Below are positions 48,708 to 57,145 of a DNA stretch of 64,000 nt, piece by piece. Location: assembly GCF_000473085.1 (NCBI RefSeq), contig NZ_AXBA01000002.1:248001-312000 (forward strand), given 5' to 3'. How positions within the stretch are numbered: the first letter of the stretch is position 1; each line of letters begins with the position of its first letter. A model generated the notes under the pieces. The model was not told the DNA's origin. It saw nothing but the letters and a program-made list of their open reading frames with translations, and ran no database searches. This DNA comes from Azorhizobium doebereinerae UFLA1-100. GTDB lineage: Bacteria; Pseudomonadota; Alphaproteobacteria; Rhizobiales; Xanthobacteraceae. Position numbers and translations under genes: made by a program.

Positions 48708-49997
48708 TCAGCCGCTGATCCGCTCGATCTGCGCTCCGCAGTTGGAGAGCTTCTCTTCCAGCCGCTCGAAGCCGCGGTCGAGGTGATAGACACGCTGGAC
48801 CATGGTCTCGCCCTCGGCCGCAAGGCCCGCAATGACCAGCGAAACCGAGGCGCGCAGGTCCGTCGCCATGACGGGTGCGCCCTTCAGATGGTCGTTGCCC
48901 TCCACGACCGCGCAGTCGCCCTCTAGATGGATGGTGGCGCCGAGCCGGGCCAGTTCCTGAACATGCATGAAGCGGTTCTCGAAAATGGTCTCGGTGATGC
49001 GCGAGCGCCCCTGCGCGCGCGTCATCAGCGCCATGAGCTGGGCCTGGAGGTCGGTGGGGAAGCCAGGATAGGGCGCGGTGGAGACTTCCACCGGAAACAG
49101 GCCGGCGCCGTTGCGGCGGACACGGATGCCCTCGTTGTTGACGTCGATCTGCGCGCCCGCGGCGCGCAGGACATCGAGCGCGCTCTCCAGCAGGTCCGCC
49201 CGGGCGCCGGCCAGCGTCACGTCGCCGCCGGTCATGGCGGTGGCCATGGCATAGGTGCCGGTCTCGATGCGGTCCGGCAGGACCGAATGCCGGGCGCCGC
49301 GCAGGCGGGGCACGCCGGTGATGTGAATGGTGGACGTGCCGGCGCCGGAGATGCGCGCGCCCATCTTGAGGAGGCAATCGGCGAGATCGACGATTTCCGG
49401 CTCGCGGGCGGCGTTCTCGATCACCGTGTCGCCCTTGGCGAGGGCGGCGGCCATGAGCGCGGTGTGGGTCGCGCCCACCGACACCTTGGGGAAGACGATG
49501 CGCGCGCCGGTCAGGCCGCGTGGCGCGCGGGCCACCACATAGCCGGCATCGATGTCGATCTCGGCACCGAGCGCGCGCAGGGCATCAAGGTGGAAGTCCA
49601 CCGGGCGGGTGCCGATGGCGCAGCCGCCGGGCAGGGAGACGCGGGCCTGCCCCATGCGCGCCAGCAGCGGCCCCACCACCCAGAAGCTCGCCCGCATGCG
49701 CGAGACGAGATCGTAGGGCGCGGTGGTGTCGACGATGGCGCGGGCATCGATCTCCATGGTCTGGCCGGCGCTCGGGCTATCGCCGTTGCGCTTGCCGTTC
49801 ACGGTGATGTCCACGCCGTGATTGCCGAGGATGCGCTGGAGCAGCGCCACGTCGGCAAGGCGGGGCACATTCTCCAGGATCAGCTTCTCCTCGGAGAGGA
49901 GAGACGCGATCATCAGCGGCAGCGCGGCGTTCTTGGCACCGGAAATGGGAATGGTGCCGTTCAGGCTCTGCCCGCCGACGATGCGAATCTTGTCCAT
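48708..49997 (-). CDS. murA: UDP-N-acetylglucosamine 1-carboxyvinyltransferase
   Basis: 429 residues. First committed enzyme of peptidoglycan synthesis: transfers enolpyruvate from PEP to UDP-GlcNAc. [11 protein letters not shown] at the N-terminus and the catalytic cysteine C126 in GGCAIGTRP are present, so the enzyme should be fosfomycin sensitive. Length and ends are typical. Confidence 0.96.
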   Translation of the reverse strand: MDKIRIVGGQSLNGTIPISGAKNAALPLMIASLLSEEKLILENVPRLADVALLQRILGNHGVDITVNGKRNGDSPSAGQTMEIDARAIVDTTAPYDLVSRMRASFWVVGPLLARMGQARVSLPGGCAIGTRPVDFHLDALRALGAEIDIDAGYVVARAPRGLTGARIVFPKVSVGATHTALMAAALAKGDTVIENAAREPEIVDLADCLLKMGARISGAGTSTIHITGVPRLRGARHSVLPDRIETGTYAMATAMTGGDVTLAGARADLLESALDVLRAAGAQIDVNNEGIRVRRNGAGLFPVEVSTAPYPGFPTDLQAQLMALMTRAQGRSRITETIFENRFMHVQELARLGATIHLEGDCAVVEGNDHLKGAPVMATDLRASVSLVIAGLAAEGETMVQRVYHLDRGFERLEEKLSNCGAQIERISG

Positions 49998-50201
49998 CTA
50001 ACGACCGCTCCTCTTGCCGCCCCAGTCCCGGCGCCCCGATCGGGTCGCCTCCAGGCGCCATGCGCCGCCGCATCCAGTCCTGCCGCGCCCCCCGGCGCAG
50101 TCCTATGTGCAAGCGATGACGTCTAGCCCGCCTCGACGTCCGGCACAACGCCGGCACAACCGGGCCGCGCACGGGCCACCACAACCACCTGTCCGCGCAG
50201 G

Positions 50202-50390
50202 CTATTCCTTTTCGCCGGATCCCTCGGCCCGACCTGAGGGCATTGCCCCGTGCAAGCCAGGCGCATCGTCGGAGCGGGAATCACCCGGCGCGCCGCCGTC
50301 AGCGCGGGCGCGCTTCTGCGCCTTGCGCTTGGCAAGATTGGCCCGCAGCGCCGCGGCGAGCCGCGCGGCCTTCTCGTCCTCGGCGGTCAT
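50202..50390 (-). CDS. Small lysine/arginine-rich conserved protein
   Basis: 62 residues. The first 35 form a charged helix (AARLAAALRANLAKRKAQKR), the rest is polar and probably disordered. Similar short proteins occur in rhizobia; function unknown. The ATG at 50390 overlaps the stop of a possible 34-residue ORF (ATGA). Confidence 0.6.
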   Translation of the reverse strand: MTAEDEKAARLAAALRANLAKRKAQKRARADGGAPGDSRSDDAPGLHGAMPSGRAEGSGEKE

Positions 50391-50491
50391 GACCTCATCC
50401 GGTAGCGGCCCGGCAAGCCAGGCGCAAGCCACCAGCCGCCTCCGCCCCATTCAATCCCCGCGTCATGGTGGATGAAATCCTGCACGGTCAT
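50387..50491 (-). CDS. Possible 34-residue ORF coupled to the small basic protein
   Basis: Reading from the ATG at 50491 gives 34 residues (start MTVQDFIHHDAGIEWG, a GGGGWW run, end RYRMRS). GGGA lies about eight bases before it and its TGA overlaps the next ATG. It may be a leader peptide or a real small protein. There is no homology I can recall. Confidence 0.35.
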   Translation of the reverse strand: MTVQDFIHHDAGIEWGGGGWWLAPGLPGRYRMRS

Positions 50492-50542
50492 GGCTTTTCC
50501 CGCACTCCGCCCACACCGGGCGGGATGGCAGCGGCACCGCCC

Positions 50543-50571
50543 TTGAAAGTCGACCGTCTCTTCCGTATGAG
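50543..50571 (+). promoter_or_regulatory. Possible promoter of tRNA-Thr
   Basis: TTGAAA (50543-50548), 17 bp, TATGAG (50566-50571), about 90 bp before the tRNA. Spacing is ideal; the -10 is a weak match. Confidence 0.3.
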
Positions 50572-50663
50572 AGGCGCACGTTCTTTCGTCGAGGCGATGG
50601 GGCGGGTTGTGCCTGTCGCACGCCCCGCCGTCTGACCGGAGGACGGCGCCGCGAGGTCGCAGT

Positions 50664-50739
50664 GCCGCAATAGCTCAGCTGGTAGAGCACCTCATTCGTA
50701 ATGAGGGGGTCGGGGGTTCGAATCCCTCTTGCGGCACCA
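50664..50739 (+). tRNA. tRNA-Thr (anticodon CGT)
   Basis: A full cloverleaf of 76 nt including an encoded CCA (50737-50739). Acceptor GCCGCAA pairs with TTGCGGC; the anticodon stem CTCAT/ATGAG holds loop TTCGTAA with anticodon CGT, which reads ACG; the T arm has GGTTCGAATCC. A T-rich stretch follows at about 50745. The tRNA borders an accessory segment with IS relics. Confidence 0.95.
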
Positions 50740-50929
50740 TTCGCGAGTTTTTTTATTTAAATTTCAATGCCTTAAAGAATCGCACTGGGCGTGCCCCCTC
50801 CGATTGGCCCGCAAATGCGATGTGGTACATCCAAGCGGTCGCCGCCTCGCGATGGCTGAGAGCCGAGGTGGTCCCCGAAAGCTCGACAGGTAGCTGAGCC
50901 TGGTTCGCCTTGACGAGAGGACGCACCAG

Positions 50930-51237
50930 ATGACGGGGAAGAGGAAGCTGTATCCTGCGGAGTTCAAGGCCAAGGTGACGCTGGGCGCGATCCACGGCGA
51001 ACAGGCGATCGCGCAGCCGGCGGCCAAACATGGCATTCACCGGTCGATGATCAACGCCTGGAAGAAGCGGCCGATTGAGGGAATGTCGGGGGCCCGCCGA
51101 GCGGGCTCGATGAGCAGTTCATGGAGACCCCGTGGTACGGCTCGTGGCGGCTGGCGCGTCACCCGCGGCGAAATGGCCATGCGGTCGGCCGCAAGCGCGT
51201 CCGTCGCCTGATCGCGCGGATGGGGCTGGCCGCGGTC
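50930..51237 (+). pseudogene. IS3-family transposase relic (orfA fused to orfB by internal deletion)
   Basis: From the ATG at 50930 about 54 residues match the N-terminus of an IS3-type OrfA (RKLYPAEFKAKVTLGA, AAKHGIHRSMINAWKK: a transposase helix-turn-helix). Near 51092 homology stops, and from 51103 in another frame an OrfB segment appears (GLDEQFMETPWYGSWR, AVGRKRVRRLIARMGL). The C-terminus of OrfA, the first part of OrfB and all of the DDE catalytic core are missing. The relic cannot transpose. It begins 190 bp after the tRNA-Thr gene. Confidence 0.8.
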
Positions 51238-51365
51238 CCCTGCTCCAACATCAACGCGATCTGCGCTTCCGTGAACTTCGACGTCTTCATGGAACTCTCC
51301 TCGTCCCCAACACGGGGACCACAGTTGGAAAATTCCAGTTCAAGCTGGCCGGAAAAACGGGGAGC
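51234..51365 (-). pseudogene. Second IS3-family relic, start of orfA on the opposite strand
   Basis: On the minus strand an ATG at 51290, with GAGGAGAG before it, gives 19 residues (MKTSKFTEAQIALMLEQGT) typical of OrfA from another IS3 subgroup, then stops abruptly at the junction with the first relic. About 75 bp upstream of the ATG probably represent the original end of the element. Two different elements have been joined by deletion or nested insertion. Confidence 0.65.
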
Positions 51366-51462
51366 GGGTCGGGCGCGGCTCATCACCCGCACCCCGCCAA
51401 GGGCACCGGCATATCTTACCGGAGCCGATCGATGCGGCGCCGCGACGCGTCGCGGCGGTCGG

Positions 51463-51885
51463 TCAGCCCTCCCGGTTGGGCGTCCCGAGCACATGCGTGT
51501 TGGGCGGCAGCATCACCTGATCGAAGGTCTGGGTGAACATGGCCGCGGCGAAGAACGCGACGGCATGAAGCGTCTCGCTGCCCGTATTGACGATGTCGTG
51601 GCGCACATTGGGCGGCAGGGCAAAGACGCTGCCCGGCCCGATCGCCTGGGTGCCGTCCTCCATCAGCAGCTCGCCTTTTCCGGACAGGATATACTGGGTT
51701 TCCTCGGTGGCGTCGGTGTGCCAGCCAAGGCGCCCACCTGGAGGAATTTCGTAAACGATCGTAGAGGATTGGGCTGCGCCATGCCCGCCGCACGTGGCAA
51801 AGGCGCCCAGCCAATTGACCGCCGGGTCAGTCGCACCCTGCACGTGAATGCGCGCAATCCCTTCCGAGGCAACAATGGGTACCAT
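51463..51885 (-). CDS. Cupin domain protein
   Basis: 140 residues. A single cupin barrel: motif 1 GWHTDATEETQYILSGKGE with H/H/E metal-ligand candidates and motif 2 ALPPNVRHDIVNTGSE with the last His. Function cannot be set. It lies between the IS relics and the two-winged-helix regulator, on the same strand as the regulator, with a 294-bp gap that should hold its own promoter. Confidence 0.85.
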   Translation of the reverse strand: MVPIVASEGIARIHVQGATDPAVNWLGAFATCGGHGAAQSSTIVYEIPPGGRLGWHTDATEETQYILSGKGELLMEDGTQAIGPGSVFALPPNVRHDIVNTGSETLHAVAFFAAAMFTQTFDQVMLPPNTHVLGTPNREG

Positions 51886-52179
51886 GGCATCCCCCGATGG
51901 TGACGTTCCAGCCGCCGATGCTGTCTCGGCAGCCTCGACCAGACCTCAGGCACCGCCGCAAGTGCAGGCGCTGCCGGTCCCGTGATTGGCCGTTCCGCGA
52001 GAGGTCGCGTTCAAGCTGGGCAGACATTAGGAGCGTCGTTCGGCAAGTGTTACGGAACTTTTCGCCTGCATTTCCCAGGACATGGAAGCCGGTCCGGCGT
52101 CGGTTTCAAGCTACCTACCGCCGCGGCTGATCGGCAGGCCTCGGGGGTGGCGGGGGCGGCGCTGTCCTTTATCGCCCGC
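51886..52179 (-). other. Intergenic region upstream of the cupin gene
   Basis: A 294-bp gap between the cupin gene and the regulator's stop codon. GC is a little lower than around it. The most AT-rich part (near 52040-52070, TTACGGAACTTTTCG) may be promoter-like, but I see no exact motif. Confidence 0.3.
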
Positions 52180-53088
52180 CTAGAAATCCACCATCGCGGC
52201 ATCCACGGATTGCGCCCCGGCCGCCGGCATAGAAGCCAGTTTCGCCATTGCCAGCCGGTACACGAGATCATTGCCGGCCATCGTATCGGCCAGAAACCGA
52301 TCAAAGCCGGCGCGGCAGGTCGCCGTGACCGCAACGCTGTTGCCGAACAGACGGACAAAGCCGAGTTCCTCCGCCTCCCGCAGCAACTTGCGGACATGGG
52401 TGCGCGAGACGCCGAAGCTATCGCCGATCTTGACGAACGACACCTTCGGCACCCCGTGGTCGTCCTGATCACCGCACAGATGCATGAGCTTGGTCAGGAT
52501 CATATGGCCGGCCTGACGGGGCAGAAAGAACGCGATCACCGGATTGGCCAGGATGAACTGCTGCGCGTGCGCCAGAAAGGCGATGCTGACCTCCCGCGCC
52601 GCGCGATGAAACGCAAGGTCCCGTCGCATCGGCTCGGGATATCCGGGATCGGGGAACAGCGCATGCAGCGGATGGAAATAGCAAAGCAGCGAACGCTGAT
52701 CGTGAGCCAGCATCTTATCGGTCGGCGCAAGCAGGGTGCTGCGCCTGTCGCGCTGCGCGGTGAACGTCGTGATATATCCTCGGTCGATGAGGCGCCGGAC
52801 GATGTCATGGGTGCGACGCCCGCTGGCAATGCCATGAGCCTCCATCTGGCTTTTCAATGATTGCATGGTCGGCCATGTGGAGCGGACATCGGGTTGATAG
52901 CCGGCGTTCATGATGATGACGCTGAAGAAGATGGATGCGGTTCCGCCATCTATGAGCAGCCGGTTCTCCGTCGGCTGGTTCTCATGCAGTTCGAGCATCT
53001 CGCGGATATAGATGTCCCGCGCCTTCCCGAAGCCCGGATGCGCGAGAACCCCTTCCGCTGACAGCACAAGCCGGATCTCATCACCCAT
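52180..53088 (-). CDS. Putative transcriptional regulator with two winged-helix regions
   Basis: 302 residues from the ATG at 53088, which follows GGGGGACGTC. Residues about 70-135 look like a MarR-type winged helix (MQSLKSQMEAHGIAS, HDIVRRLIDRGYI, then a wing with DRRSTLLAPTDK). A second helix-turn-helix near 220-250 reads VSFVKIGDSFGVSRTHVRKLL. I know no named family with this arrangement. A perfect 8+6+8 dyad 67 bp upstream may be its own operator. The longer frame to 53190 passes through the dyad and is rejected. Confidence 0.7.
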   Translation of the reverse strand: MGDEIRLVLSAEGVLAHPGFGKARDIYIREMLELHENQPTENRLLIDGGTASIFFSVIIMNAGYQPDVRSTWPTMQSLKSQMEAHGIASGRRTHDIVRRLIDRGYITTFTAQRDRRSTLLAPTDKMLAHDQRSLLCYFHPLHALFPDPGYPEPMRRDLAFHRAAREVSIAFLAHAQQFILANPVIAFFLPRQAGHMILTKLMHLCGDQDDHGVPKVSFVKIGDSFGVSRTHVRKLLREAEELGFVRLFGNSVAVTATCRAGFDRFLADTMAGNDLVYRLAMAKLASMPAAGAQSVDAAMVDF

Positions 53089-53476
53089 GACGTCCCCCGT
53101 GCGTGCGGCCATCTCAGGATGTGGGCGGGACAGTACCGATCCCAAGGGGCAAAACGCACGCGAAACCGTGCGTTCAGACGGGCCCGCCACATCTTCGCGC
53201 AGAGTGCGCCGCCGAGCGCACGCCCCGCACCCGCCAATATGAACTCAAACACCGCGCATTTCATCCGTGCACCGCCAGGGCCAACCGGACCTGAAATCGT
53301 GTGAGGCGGCTCGTCCGGCCCCCCCTTGCGAGGGGCGGACCCGCCGGGAGCGCCGCCACAGCCGTCCCGGCTTTCGGGCCGCTTGCCGCCGTGCGGCCAT
53401 GGATGCGGGGTATTTGTCCGGGGCCGCAACACGTGTTGATTGAATTCGCCGCGGCGCAGTCTTATGCGTGGACCCC
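53089..53476. other. Divergent intergenic region before the YgiQ gene
   Basis: 388 bp between the regulator and the radical SAM gene. It holds the dyad at 53155-53176. Several short frames in the region lack ribosome sites and conserved features and are not called. Confidence 0.4.
53155..53176 (-). promoter_or_regulatory. Perfect dyad, candidate autoregulatory operator
   Basis: AACGCACG (53155-53162), spacer CGAAAC, CGTGCGTT (53169-53176). The 22-bp symmetric site lies 67-88 bp upstream of the regulator start, fitting a homodimeric winged-helix protein. Binding is inferred. Confidence 0.5.
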
Positions 53477-55513
53477 ATGGACATCCAAGCCTACGCCGAA
53501 AAGCCTCCGATTTCCGTGCCCCGCCACCGGCCGCGATCCGGCACGGCGGCGCCGTTCCTGCCCATGAGCCGCGCCGAGATGACGGCGCTCGGCTGGGACA
53601 GCTGCGACATCGTGCTGGTCACCGGCGATGCCTATGTGGATCATCCCTCCTTCGGCATGGCGATCATCGGCCGGCTGCTGGAAGCCCAGGGTTTCCGGGT
53701 CGGCATCATCGCCCAGCCCGACTGGCAGTCGGCGGAACCGTTCAAGGCGCTGGGCAGGCCGAATGTGTTCTTCGGCGTCACCGGCGGCAACATGGATTCG
53801 ATGGTCAACCGCTACACGTCGGACCGCCGGCTGCGCCACGATGACGCCTATACGGCCGGCGGCGAGGGCGGCAAGCGGCCGGACCGCTCGACCATCGTCT
53901 ATACCCAGCGCTGCCGCGAGGCGTACAAGGATGTGCCGATCGTGCTCGGCGGCATCGAGGCCTCGCTCCGCCGCATCGCCCATTACGACTACTGGTCCGA
54001 CAAGGTGCGCCGCTCGATCCTGGCGGACGCGAAGGCCGATCTGCTGATCTACGGCAATGCCGAGCGCGCCGTGGTGGAGGTGGCCAACCGCCTCGCCGAT
54101 GGCGAGGCCCCGCGCGATCTGGAAGACATCCGGGGCGTGGCTCTGTTCCGCAAGGTGCCCGACCATTACACCGAACTGCACGCCGACGATCTCGACTCCG
54201 CGGATGAGGCGGCCGCCCGCCACGCCGGCGACACGGTGATCCGGCTGCCCTCCTACGAGCAGGTCGAGCAGGATCGCGAGGCCTATGCCCGCGCCTCGCG
54301 CGTGCTCCACCGGGAGGCCAATCCCGGCAATGCGCGCCCGCTGGTCCAGCGCCACGGCGACCGCGACCTGTGGCTGAACCCACCGCCCATCCCGCTGACC
54401 TCCGAGGAGATGGACGCGGTCTACGACCTGCCCTACGCCCGTGCGCCGCATCCCGCCTATGGCGATGTCAAGATCCCCGCCTGGGACATGATCAAGTTCT
54501 CGGTCACCATCATGCGCGGCTGCTTCGGCGGCTGTACCTTCTGCTCGATCACCGAGCACGAGGGCCGGGTCATCCAGAACCGCTCGGAAGGCTCGATCCT
54601 GCGCGAGATCGAGCTGATCCGCGACAAGACGCCGGGGTTCACGGGCGTGATCTCGGACATCGGCGGGCCGACCGCCAACATGTACCGCATGGCCTGCAAG
54701 GACCCGAAGATCGAGGCCGCGTGCCGCCTGCCGTCCTGCGTCTTTCCCGACATCTGCCCGAATCTCAACACCTCGCACGACGACCTGATCCGGCTCTATC
54801 GCAAGGTCCGCGAGGTGAAGGGCATCAAGAAGGTGATGGTCGCCTCCGGCGTGCGCTACGACCTAGCCGTGAAGAGCCCGGAATACGTCAAGGAACTGGT
54901 GACCCATCACGTCGGCGGCTATCTGAAGATCGCGCCCGAGCACACCGAGAGCGGCCCGCTCGACAAGATGATGAAGCCGGGCATCGGCACCTACGATCGC
55001 TTCAAGGAAATGTTCGACGCCGCCGTTCAGCAGGCCGGCAAGAAGTATTTCCTGATCCCGTATTTCATCGCGGCGCATCCGGGCACGACCGACGAGGACA
55101 TGATGAACCTCGCGCTCTGGCTCAAGAAGAACCGCTACCGCGCCGATCAGGTGCAGACCTTCCTGCCCTCACCCATGGCCACGGCCACCGCCATGTACCA
55201 CACCGGCGTCAACACGCTTCGGGGGGTGCGGCGCGGCGCGAGCGATCAGGTGGAGACCATGCGGGGCGGGCGGCAGCGCCGCCTGCACAAGGCGTTCCTG
55301 CGCTATCACGACCCGGACAACTGGCCGCTGCTGCGCGAGGCGCTGAAGGAGATGGGGCGCGCCGACCTGATCGGCTCGCGCCCCGACCAGCTCGTGCCGG
55401 CCTTTCAGCCGCCCGGAACCGGCAAGGCCGCGGGCACCAAGCGCCCCGTGCGCCCCACGAGCCGGGGCGGGCAGCGCTTCACCACCAAGGGCGTGCCGTT
55501 GCCGCGCAAGTGA
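53477..55513 (+). CDS. ygiQ: YgiQ family radical SAM protein
   Basis: 678 residues. The 4Fe-4S/SAM motif CxxxCxxC is CFGGCTFC (C349, C353, C356). Flanking family blocks are [20 protein letters not shown] at the N-terminus, and [26 protein letters not shown] and [19 protein letters not shown] in the core. YgiQ proteins are widespread and their reaction is not known. The last 60 residues are basic and Pro/Gly-rich. The ATG at 53477 is preferred over a GTG at 53468; neither has a strong ribosome site. Confidence 0.92.
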   Translation: MDIQAYAEKPPISVPRHRPRSGTAAPFLPMSRAEMTALGWDSCDIVLVTGDAYVDHPSFGMAIIGRLLEAQGFRVGIIAQPDWQSAEPFKALGRPNVFFGVTGGNMDSMVNRYTSDRRLRHDDAYTAGGEGGKRPDRSTIVYTQRCREAYKDVPIVLGGIEASLRRIAHYDYWSDKVRRSILADAKADLLIYGNAERAVVEVANRLADGEAPRDLEDIRGVALFRKVPDHYTELHADDLDSADEAAARHAGDTVIRLPSYEQVEQDREAYARASRVLHREANPGNARPLVQRHGDRDLWLNPPPIPLTSEEMDAVYDLPYARAPHPAYGDVKIPAWDMIKFSVTIMRGCFGGCTFCSITEHEGRVIQNRSEGSILREIELIRDKTPGFTGVISDIGGPTANMYRMACKDPKIEAACRLPSCVFPDICPNLNTSHDDLIRLYRKVREVKGIKKVMVASGVRYDLAVKSPEYVKELVTHHVGGYLKIAPEHTESGPLDKMMKPGIGTYDRFKEMFDAAVQQAGKKYFLIPYFIAAHPGTTDEDMMNLALWLKKNRYRADQVQTFLPSPMATATAMYHTGVNTLRGVRRGASDQVETMRGGRQRRLHKAFLRYHDPDNWPLLREALKEMGRADLIGSRPDQLVPAFQPPGTGKAAGTKRPVRPTSRGGQRFTTKGVPLPRK

Positions 55514-55526
55514 GCGGCCGGCGCGA

Positions 55527-56924
55527 TCAGGCTGCGTTCCCGCCCTCGCCCTGCGCCGGCACGGATTCGAGTGATGACGGCTCGGGCGGCGGCGTGGCCG
55601 CGCGCTGCATGACGGCGGCGAAGAAGCCGTCCGTATCGTGGCGGGCGGGCGTCAGCGACAGATAGTCGGGGTGCGCCGATCCCGTCAGCTGCGGCGCGAC
55701 CTCGCGCAGCGGCACGGCGCTGAAGTCGGGATGCGCCGCCAGAAAGGCGGCCACCTGCTCCTCATTCTCCCGCGGCAGCATGGAGCACGTGGCGTAGACG
55801 AGCCGTCCGCCGGGCTTCACCAGCCGCGCCGCGCTGGCAAGAATTCCGGCCTGTAGCGGCAGGAGATTGTCCAACCCCGGCCCCAGCGCACGCCAGCGGG
55901 CGTCGGGATTGCGCCGCCATGTGCCGGTGCCGCTGCACGGGGCATCGACCAGCACGCGATCGAAGGAGCCTTTGTGGCGCTTCACCCAGCGATCCGTCTC
56001 GCTGGTCAGCAGCCGGGTCTGGATGTTGTGCAGACCGGCCCGCCGGAACCGCTCGGCCCCCCGCTTCAAGCGATAGTCCATGACATCGCAGGCAATGACA
56101 TGGCCCTTGTTCGCCATCTGCGCGGCGATCGCCAGCGTCTTGCCGCCGGCGCCGGCGCAGAAATCGACCACGCGGTCGCCCGGCCGCGCGTCCACCAGCA
56201 TGGCCACCAGTTGCGAGCCCTCGTCCTGGATCTCAACCTCGCCGCTCTTCAGCATCGGCAGGCCGGACAGGGAGGGCCGCTGCCGGATGCGGATGCCATA
56301 GGGCGCCATGTCGGACACCTCGGCCTTGAGGCCGAGCGCGCGCAGCGCCTCCAGCATGCCCTCCCGCGTCGCCTTGATCGGGTTGACGCGCAGATCGAGG
56401 GGAGGAACCGTCAGGAGCGCGGTCATCTCGCGCTCGAAGGAATCCAGGAACCGGTGCCGCAGAAAGTCCGCCGCCCAGGCCGGGCATTCCACGCGCACGT
56501 CGTCGGGCATGTCCGGATGGTCGATGGCGCCGCCCTGCAGCCTGGCCAGCAGCGCGCGCTCATGCTCCTTCAGGATGGCCGGCGCGAACTTTTCGCCGTT
56601 GAACAGCTTCTGGACCTGCTCCGGCGTCCGGCCACCGTCGAGCGCAAGCCACGCCAGCAGCCGGTTGCGCGGCAGGTCCGGGCGTTCCAGGCGCGCCAGC
56701 CACCAGCCCAGCCGTGCGTGATGCCGCAGCAGCGCATAGAGCAGATCGGAGATGGAGCCGCGATCCCTGTCCTCAATATAGCGTCGGGCGCGAAAGAACG
56801 AGGAGACGACAGCATCGACGGGACGCGCGACGCTATCGACTTCATGCATCAGGTCGAGAGTTGCTTGCAGACGGGCGGCTGGGGTCACAGAGAAGCGATC
56901 AGGCTGAAAAAAACGCGGCACCAT
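55527..56924 (-). CDS. RsmB/NOP family class I rRNA (cytosine-C5) methyltransferase
   Basis: 465 residues. An N-terminal NusB-like helical region (about 20-140) precedes the SAM domain with VVDFCAGAGGKTLA. Two active-site cysteines of the m5C family are visible in DAPCSGTGTWRR and YATCSM. It probably methylates a cytosine in 16S rRNA; the exact site is not assured. It converges on YgiQ with 13 bp between stops. Confidence 0.92.
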   Translation of the reverse strand: MVPRFFQPDRFSVTPAARLQATLDLMHEVDSVARPVDAVVSSFFRARRYIEDRDRGSISDLLYALLRHHARLGWWLARLERPDLPRNRLLAWLALDGGRTPEQVQKLFNGEKFAPAILKEHERALLARLQGGAIDHPDMPDDVRVECPAWAADFLRHRFLDSFEREMTALLTVPPLDLRVNPIKATREGMLEALRALGLKAEVSDMAPYGIRIRQRPSLSGLPMLKSGEVEIQDEGSQLVAMLVDARPGDRVVDFCAGAGGKTLAIAAQMANKGHVIACDVMDYRLKRGAERFRRAGLHNIQTRLLTSETDRWVKRHKGSFDRVLVDAPCSGTGTWRRNPDARWRALGPGLDNLLPLQAGILASAARLVKPGGRLVYATCSMLPRENEEQVAAFLAAHPDFSAVPLREVAPQLTGSAHPDYLSLTPARHDTDGFFAAVMQRAATPPPEPSSLESVPAQGEGGNAA

Positions 56925-57145
56925 AGGCGAAAGCGGTGCTGTTGCCTATGGCCGGCATCGGACTCGACCGGATGCGGCACCGCACGCTCGACGGCCCGCC
57001 CGCGCATGGGGGGCGCGGGAGGCCAGAGCGCGGCGTGGCACGCGCACCTTGCCGGCGCGACGCAATGGGCTAGGTTCCGCTGGACGGCCGGTTGTCCTCG
57101 CGGATCGGCGCCGTGCCCTTCCCTGTCGCCCGAGGCCCTTCGCGC

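Noticed and set aside
50753-51040. Minus-strand frame overlapping the IS relic
   Set aside because: Antisense to the recognisable OrfA fragment; no features of its own.
50930-51365. An intact insertion sequence
   Set aside because: Catalytic DDE region, most of orfA and orfB, and matching terminal repeats are missing.
50664-53476. Integrase-type att duplication of the tRNA-Thr 3' end
   Set aside because: I could not find a copy of the tRNA end downstream, and there is no integrase gene.
53089-53476. Short frames before the YgiQ gene
   Set aside because: Overlapping frames in all phases without ribosome sites; the region is better explained as a divergent promoter.
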